The notes beneath the pieces are model-generated. The model searched no databases and was not told the DNA's origin. It saw nothing but the letters and a program-made list of their open reading frames with translations. Below are positions 59,067 to 64,000 of a stretch of DNA of 64,000 bases, one piece after another. A program made the translations under genes and the position numbers. The stretch is from Sporolactobacillus nakayamae (lineage in GTDB: Bacteria; Bacillota; Bacilli; Bacillales; Sporolactobacillaceae), in the NCBI RefSeq assembly GCF_900113325.1, contig NZ_FOOY01000007.1, forward strand, positions 16,860-80,859. The letters run 5' to 3'. Positions within the stretch are counted from its first letter, which is position 1. Each line of letters starts with the position of its first letter.

Positions 59067-60710
59067 TCATAATCGGTTGTCTAGATCTTGGTATTCAGGC
59101 ACCCATTTTTCCTTTTCGATGGCATCGGCAACGCTGGTAATCGGTTCTTTAGTCAGGCCCTGATTAACGGCGCTCTGAGCGACAGCCAAGGCGACGGTCT
59201 GCGAGAAAGCATCGAGTTTTGAAACGGGCGGAAGAACCGCAGCACCAGGCTGATTCGGGTCGACAATCCCACCAAGCGAGTGAGCTGCCTTTGAAATCAT
59301 TTCGTCATTTAATAACTTTGCTGTGGATGCAATGACACCGAGTCCAAGTCCTGGATAAACCAGCGCATTGTTGGCTTGGCCGATTTGGTAGACAACCCCT
59401 TTGTAGGAAACGTCTGGAGCGGGAATGCCTGTCGCAACGAGCGCGCGACCATCTGTCCATTTAATCAGATCTTCCGCTTTTGCCTCTGCCAGCTTGGTTG
59501 GATTGGAAAGCGGGAAGATGATCGGGCGTTCGGTATGCGCGGCCATTTCTTTTACAATGGCTTCGGTAAACGTGCCGGGCTGTGTTGAGGTTCCCACCAG
59601 AATGCTTGGATGAATGGCTGCGACGACTGCCTCTAAATTGGTCAGTTTTTCCGGATGTGCAAACTCAGATCGCTTGCGCGCGAACGGTTTCTGTTCCGGC
59701 GTCAGCGTCGGATCATCATCGAAGAGCAGTCCTTGTTTATCAACCATGTAGAAGTGCTTTTTTGCCTCCTCTTTTGACAATCCTTGTTGCAGAAATTCAT
59801 CATAAATACGCTTTGTGATACCCGCACCCGCGGTACCTGCACCAAAGCACAGATAAATTTGATCCGTCATTTTCTGTTTTGAAATAGTTAGCGCCCCTAA
59901 GATACCGGCTAGAACGATAATTCCTGTACCTTGAATATCATCATTGAAGGTTGTGATTTTATCTTTATATTTGTTTAAGATAGTTGCTGCGTGGTCGCGA
60001 CCGAAATCCTCAAAGTGCAGGTAAAGATTTGGAAAAAGTCGTTCCGCACGTTCAACGAATTGATCGATGAATGTGTAGTAACGATCACCTTTAATGCGTT
60101 CGTGGCGATTGCCAAGATACATCGGATTCTCAAGCAGTTTCTGATTGTTAGTGCCGACATCGAGGACAACCGGCATGACTTGACTTGGATCAATGCCGGC
60201 AGCAACGGTATAAACCATCAGCTTGCCAACCGAAATGTCAACGCCTTGCGTTCCCCAGTCGCCGATGCCGAGGATGCCTTCAGCATCGGTAACGACAATC
60301 AGACGAATGTCGCGGCCGCCTGCGGCATTTTTTAATGCACTTTCAATCATATCGGGTTCATCAATGGATAGAAATGCGGCATTTTGCGGCTGAACGAACA
60401 GATCGCTATAATTTTCAATCGTGTCCGCAATCGTCGGATCATACACAATCGGCATGAATTCAACGACATGCTGGCTGAACAGTTTAAAGAATAAAACGCG
60501 ATTCTCGTTGAAAATAGCCATTAAAAAAAGCCGTTTTTCCAAATCGGATGTTTTGGTTTGAAAGTGAGCGTAGGTTTGTTTTGCCTGCTCCTCGAGGCAT
60601 TGCACTTTAGGAGGGAGCAGTCCGGCCAATCCGTACTTTTGGCGTTCTTCTTTCGTAAAAGCCGTTCCTTTGTTTAAGAAGGGATCATTTAGAATGCTTA
60701 CTGGATTCAT
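59067..60710 (-). CDS. mleA: Malolactic enzyme / NAD-dependent malic enzyme family
   Basis: 547-residue malate-processing enzyme. The N-terminus [20 protein letters not shown] (in pieces), [29 protein letters not shown] (catalytic Lys region), [12 protein letters not shown] and [11 protein letters not shown] (NAD site) match malolactic enzymes more closely than I recall for ordinary malic enzymes. Malolactic enzyme turns L-malate into L-lactate and CO2. Whether this one makes lactate or pyruvate needs an assay. The minus strand has TATAAT at 60769-60774 as a likely -10. Divergent from the EIIC-like gene. Confidence 0.9.
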   Translation of the reverse strand: MNPVSILNDPFLNKGTAFTKEERQKYGLAGLLPPKVQCLEEQAKQTYAHFQTKTSDLEKRLFLMAIFNENRVLFFKLFSQHVVEFMPIVYDPTIADTIENYSDLFVQPQNAAFLSIDEPDMIESALKNAAGGRDIRLIVVTDAEGILGIGDWGTQGVDISVGKLMVYTVAAGIDPSQVMPVVLDVGTNNQKLLENPMYLGNRHERIKGDRYYTFIDQFVERAERLFPNLYLHFEDFGRDHAATILNKYKDKITTFNDDIQGTGIIVLAGILGALTISKQKMTDQIYLCFGAGTAGAGITKRIYDEFLQQGLSKEEAKKHFYMVDKQGLLFDDDPTLTPEQKPFARKRSEFAHPEKLTNLEAVVAAIHPSILVGTSTQPGTFTEAIVKEMAAHTERPIIFPLSNPTKLAEAKAEDLIKWTDGRALVATGIPAPDVSYKGVVYQIGQANNALVYPGLGLGVIASTAKLLNDEMISKAAHSLGGIVDPNQPGAAVLPPVSKLDAFSQTVALAVAQSAVNQGLTKEPITSVADAIEKEKWVPEYQDLDNRL

Positions 60711-60874
60711 GTTAAGATCTCCTTAATCTCTAGTTTCATTTACCTGTTCATCATAGTAATAGGCGTTCATTATAGTCAAACATGGCCATTGCAATAGGTT
60801 CTGTTTATATGACTAGCGGTTAAGCAAAGGCTTGCGGTGATTAGCAGTATAAAATACTTTAGTGAATAAACGCG

Positions 60875-60903
60875 TTGCATTGCGAAATGCGATGTGTTAA
60901 AAT
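60875..60903 (+). promoter_or_regulatory. Promoter of the EIIC-like gene with internal inverted repeat
   Basis: TTGCAT (60875-60880), 17-base spacer, TAAAAT (60898-60903, TG-T extended). The spacer and -35 hold GCATT-GCGA-AATGC (60877-60890), a short inverted repeat well placed to be an operator. Confidence 0.6.
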
Positions 60904-60956
60904 AGCAACACTCACTATTAACGTGAAAGTACAGAGACAGAAAACAGGAGAGGATG

Positions 60957-62072
60957 TTGACGTTGGAAAGAGAAAAGCTGACGGTGAAAGCATTCGTAAA
61001 TCATGTCCTAGTCGGCCATGCGATTGGAATTGTTGCAGCATTGATTCCATCGGCATTACTCGGTGAATTAAGCAAAGCGCTGATGGGAAGGTTTCCGGTT
61101 TTCGGAAGCATTTATCAATTGGTCACGATTTTCATGCTCGCCGTTCCTTTGCTGATTGGCGCGGCGGTGGCACATCAATTCAAATTAAAGCCGATTCCGA
61201 TGGCCTGCGTGGCTGCGGCGGCATGGGCCGGATCCGGAGCCTTACAATTCACACCAAACGGCATTGTGATCAACGGCATGGGCGATTTAGTGAATATATT
61301 AGTGACGATCAGTTTGACATGCGGATTGGTCCTGCTTATTGGAGGGCGTCTGAAGTCGTTTGAACCGCTCGCGATGCCGCCGATTATTTGTATCGTCGGA
61401 GGCGGTATGGGGCTGATTGTTTATCCGATTGTGCACACGGTTACGACCGGACTTGGCGGGATGATCAACAGTTTCACGGCATTGCAGCCGGTTCTAATGG
61501 GTGTATTGATTGCGGTTGCTTTCTCGGTAATTATGATCTCACCCGTTTCGACAGTGGCGATTGCCTCGGCAATCGGCATGAGCGGTATTGCTTCAGGCGC
61601 GGGCAATCTGGGCTGTGTTGCTGCAGCTGTAGGTATGTTTGTCGGAGGGCTGCATGTCAATAAAATTGGTCTTTCGTTATCTATTGTTCTCGGAACACCT
61701 AAGATCATGATCGCGGCGATGGTCCGCCAGCCGAAGATTCTGGTGCCGATTATGCTTAATGGCGCTCTTTTGGGCGCACTTGGTGCCATTTTCCAAATCA
61801 AGGGTACACCGATCAGTGCCGGGTTTGGGTTTTCAGGCATGGTCGGTCCTATTAATGCCATTCATTTTATGTCTGGCGGAGCAACACTTGCTAACCTGTT
61901 GATCATTGGCCTCGTATTCATTGCGGTGCCTTTCGCAGGCGGATTTTTCTTCGAATGGCTCTGCCGAAGGGTGCTCCATCTCTATGCTCCGGAGGATTAC
62001 AGTACAGAAATGGCGGAATTTAAGAAAGAAAAACCGGAATCGCAGCCTAAACTTGTCTTGGAAAATGCTTAA
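60957..62072 (+). CDS. EIIC-like polytopic membrane protein (PTS_EIIC_2 type)
   Basis: About 371 residues with eight to ten membrane helices (for example VGHAIGIVAALIPSALLGEL and LVTIFMLAVPLLIGAAVA) and glycine-rich loops GGGMGLIVYP and GMSGIASGAGNLGC. It looks like the EIIC-2 type of stand-alone PTS-like membrane protein, with no EIIA/EIIB nearby. Substrate unknown. It is divergent from mleA, so a role in organic-acid or sugar uptake linked to malate use is possible. The start is uncertain: the ATG at 60954 abuts the AGGAGAGG site, so I chose TTG at 60957; TTG at 60963 is also possible. Confidence 0.75.
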   Translation: MTLEREKLTVKAFVNHVLVGHAIGIVAALIPSALLGELSKALMGRFPVFGSIYQLVTIFMLAVPLLIGAAVAHQFKLKPIPMACVAAAAWAGSGALQFTPNGIVINGMGDLVNILVTISLTCGLVLLIGGRLKSFEPLAMPPIICIVGGGMGLIVYPIVHTVTTGLGGMINSFTALQPVLMGVLIAVAFSVIMISPVSTVAIASAIGMSGIASGAGNLGCVAAAVGMFVGGLHVNKIGLSLSIVLGTPKIMIAAMVRQPKILVPIMLNGALLGALGAIFQIKGTPISAGFGFSGMVGPINAIHFMSGGATLANLLIIGLVFIAVPFAGGFFFEWLCRRVLHLYAPEDYSTEMAEFKKEKPESQPKLVLENA

Positions 62073-62084
62073 TATAATAATAAA

Positions 62085-62122
62085 AACGTCACGCGTTGGT
62101 TTCCGATGCGTGGCGTTTTTTT
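62085..62122 (+). terminator. Terminator after the EIIC-like gene (bidirectional)
   Basis: AACGTCACGC / GCGTGGCGTT (one mismatch or G-U) with a T-run on the plus strand and TTTTTATTATT on the minus strand; it can serve both converging genes. Confidence 0.85.
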
Positions 62123-62146
62123 CCCGGCCTTTTTTAACACCCTCTA

Positions 62147-62638
62147 TCAGCACCACACGATGATTTTGTATGGCGAGGTCTGCGCGGGGATACTTTTTGT
62201 CGAAGGGCCGTAAATCACAATTAGATTGTGATTAGCGGGATTGTGCGTAAAATACTGTCCGTTCGGCAGTAAAATTTGTGTGAAAGGCGCTAAGGTCAAA
62301 CTTAACTGCCCATCACTGCTCACGAGTTGATCGTTGAAAAAATCGACCTTTACATTGTGATCCGGATTATCCTTGACCATAATAAGCGCTCGATACTGCG
62401 GCGGATAAATCAGCGGGACAGGTGCGTTTCCATCATAATAACCAGTGACCCGATCACCCACGGCTACGCGGGTATGACCCACAAAGTAGGTAGTAGGCGA
62501 TATGACAAAATTTACAGTGCCTGAATTATTTTCTAGGGTAAATAATTTGTAACAGCCTTGTCCTTCTTCACTTGGTCCGATCATAAAATCACCGATCATT
62601 GTGACTATGCCTTGAAATGCTTGCCAGTTTATGTTCAT
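62147..62638 (-). CDS. Hypothetical protein, all-beta
   Basis: 163 residues; family not recognised. No signal peptide or membrane helix. The sequence alternates short hydrophobic strands with Gly/Pro/Asn turns (GTVNFVISPTTYFVG; VAVGDRVTGYYDGNAPVPL; YRALIMVKD), as expected for an OB-like or other beta-barrel domain, with a second strand-rich part ending PYKIIVWC. The start ATG at 62638 is preceded only by a CCGGGTG-type site. Convergent with the EIIC-like gene. No function is proposed. Confidence 0.7.
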   Translation of the reverse strand: MNINWQAFQGIVTMIGDFMIGPSEEGQGCYKLFTLENNSGTVNFVISPTTYFVGHTRVAVGDRVTGYYDGNAPVPLIYPPQYRALIMVKDNPDHNVKVDFFNDQLVSSDGQLSLTLAPFTQILLPNGQYFTHNPANHNLIVIYGPSTKSIPAQTSPYKIIVWC

Positions 62639-62725
62639 TTTTAATCACCCGGACCTTTGTAGATTTCTTCAATTTAGACTATGTCAATGGCCTAAATCTG
62701 TGAATTGTATCTGCGAATTTAAGGG

Positions 62726-62760
62726 CATAAAAAACCGTGTTCATATTTCTGAACACGGTT
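62726..62760 (-). terminator. Terminator of the aldo/keto reductase gene
   Basis: AACCGTGTTC / GAACACGGTT (62733-62760), perfect 10-bp stem, followed on the minus strand by TTTTTATG. Confidence 0.9.
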
Positions 62761-62780
62761 GGTACAGTCTGCTTTTCCTG

Positions 62781-63725
62781 TTAAGGATTCAGTATATTTT
62801 CAATTTGATTTAATGTTTCTGTATCTAGCGCGACATCGGCCGCCTTAGCGTTATCGACGATTTGATCGGGCTTGCTGGCACCGACTACGACACTGGCAAC
62901 GTTGTCTTGACGAAGAATCCAGGCCAGTGCCAACTGCGCCATGCTGATGCCAAGTTCAGCGGCGATTTTCTTGAGCGCAGCAACTTTAGTCAAGTTTTCT
63001 TCCGTCAGATACTCACGGATGCCGCCTTTGTTTTCAGCCGCCCGGCTTCCTGATGGAAAATCGTTTAGTGACGCATATTTTCCGGTCAGCACACCTTGGG
63101 CGAGCGGAGACCAGCATACTTGGCTGACCCCGTGCGCACGGCTCGCGGGGATAACCTGGTCTTCAATATTCCGGGCAAACATATTGTACTTCGATTGATT
63201 GGCGACAAAATGATTGAGTAGCTTCTGATCGGCAAGCTGCGCGGCCTCGGAGATCTGATCCGCGGTCCATTCACTGACGCCGATATAGTTGACCTTGCCC
63301 TGATGGATCAGGTCATCGAACGCGCGCAAGGTTTCTTCAATCGGTGTTTCTTTATCAAATCGATGGCAGTAGTACAGATCAATGTAATCGACATCCAGGC
63401 GTTTCAGGCTGGCGTTTGCTTGTTCCATAATATGCTTTCTGGACAGACCGTGGTCATTGGGTCCGTCACCCATTGGAAAGTATACTTTTGTTGAAAGTAC
63501 GATTGATTCGCGTGGGAAGGCTTTGATTGCCTTGCCAACGACCTTCTCGGCCTCACCACGCATATAAACGTTCGCTGTGTCGAAGAAATTAATTCCGAGA
63601 TCATAAGCTTTTAAAATCGTATTCACTGCATTTTCGTTAGCGACATAGCCGCCGTACGTCAGCCAGCTGCCGAGACTAATGGTGCTGACCTTGAGACCGG
63701 TGTTGCCAAGACGACGATAGTTCAT
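62781..63725 (-). CDS. Aldo/keto reductase
   Basis: 314-residue NADPH-dependent oxidoreductase of the AKR superfamily (potassium-channel beta-subunit-like branch, start MNYRRLGNTGLKVSTISLG). The catalytic tetrad is intact: Asp49, Tyr54, Lys80 and His121 (FFDTANVY, LSTK, YYCHRFD). The cofactor end SVVVGASKPDQIVDN is present. ATG at 63725 has GAGGAGG upstream. Substrate not predictable; many relatives reduce aldehydes. Single gene with its own terminator. Confidence 0.92.
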   Translation of the reverse strand: MNYRRLGNTGLKVSTISLGSWLTYGGYVANENAVNTILKAYDLGINFFDTANVYMRGEAEKVVGKAIKAFPRESIVLSTKVYFPMGDGPNDHGLSRKHIMEQANASLKRLDVDYIDLYYCHRFDKETPIEETLRAFDDLIHQGKVNYIGVSEWTADQISEAAQLADQKLLNHFVANQSKYNMFARNIEDQVIPASRAHGVSQVCWSPLAQGVLTGKYASLNDFPSGSRAAENKGGIREYLTEENLTKVAALKKIAAELGISMAQLALAWILRQDNVASVVVGASKPDQIVDNAKAADVALDTETLNQIENILNP

Positions 63726-63918
63726 GGAAAACCTCCTCTTACCCTTTTCGCTCAGGCATGTTCGAAACCCGAAGCATATCCGCAAGCTGCAAATTAATGA
63801 TAGGCTTCTTCTTTTGTAAGCGTCAAATAATAGAATTCAGGACGCTCATATAGGTGAGAATAACAGTGAAGATTACTAATTACAAAGTGTGATCTTCAGT
63901 CGCAGTAAAGACGGAGTG

Positions 63919-64000
63919 CGCAGCAAATTCGTTACGACTTTGCTGCGTCGTTCGATACGATTTTGAGGTCCTTCGTTACGATTTTCCTTCGGTTCGATAC
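63919..64000. repeat. Short tandem repeat with a 21-22 base period (cut by window edge)
   Basis: TTCGTTACGACTTT (63929), TTCGATACGATTTT (63951), TTCGTTACGATTTT (63972) and TTCGATAC (63993, cut) recur every 21-22 bases with unrelated spacers. A CGCAGCAAA / TTTGCTGCG inverted repeat (63919-63947) surrounds the first unit. The array may continue beyond the window. Confidence 0.6.

Overview
This window is the replication-origin region of a low-GC, endospore-forming Firmicute of the order Bacillales. The evidence is a core gene order that matches the Bacillus origin region: pdxT-pdxS, dacA, guaB, gyrA, gyrB, recF, yaaA, dnaN, dnaA | oriC | rpmH, rnpA, spoIIIJ, jag, mnmE, mnmG, rsmG, noc, parA, parB, yyaC, yyzM, ychF, rpsF-ssb-rpsR, yybS, gdpP, rplI, dnaC, purA, walRKHIJ, htrA, rlmH. 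Spore-linked genes (spoIIIJ, jag, yyaC) next to a malolactic-type enzyme and anaerobic ribonucleotide reductase suggest a lactic-acid-forming spore former such as Sporolactobacillus. That genus call is inference, not proof.

Layout. Positions 1-14.9 kb lie left of the origin and are all on the minus strand: PLP synthase, DacA, GuaB, an unusual HD-GYP-like protein, gyrase, RecF, sliding clamp and DnaA. The origin is bipartite. A DnaA-box cluster lies between dnaA and rpmH (about 15.2-15.5 kb). A second set of boxes with a DnaA-trio-like unwinding element lies between dnaA and dnaN (about 13.3 kb). Positions 15.8-31.3 kb carry the ribosome/tRNA-modification/segregation block on the plus strand, with two parS-like sites and a T-box-controlled glycyl-tRNA synthetase. 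Positions 31.3-37.3 kb are an accessory interruption: repeat-rich DNA plus four head-on minus-strand genes (CtaM-like, HD hydrolase, CheW-like, cation efflux). Positions 37.3-42.6 kb return to gdpP-rplI-dnaC-purA. Positions 42.6-43.5 kb hold a second repeat island, then three tRNA genes, the WalRK operon, htrA, a second DnaA-box cluster and rlmH. Positions 52-64 kb are accessory and metabolic: an IS1380-like remnant, a Cys-rich possible spore protein, nrdD-nrdG with NrdR boxes, a cysteine desulfidase-like enzyme, a malolactic enzyme with its LysR regulator, a divergent EIIC-like membrane protein, an unknown protein and an aldo/keto reductase.

How it works together. The core genes start and organise replication (DnaA, DnaN, DnaC, gyrase, ParAB, Noc), protect and build the envelope (DacA, WalRK, HtrA) and supply ribosomes and nucleotides. 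The most unusual material is non-coding. There are four full copies and one solo end of a 108-204 bp hairpin-rich element, one of them interrupting a second repeat that is uninterrupted elsewhere. There are also two copies of an array of ATAAGCGGAA/TTCCGCTTAT palindromes and three copies of a GC-rich repeat. All coordinates and motifs were read by eye; no database search was run.
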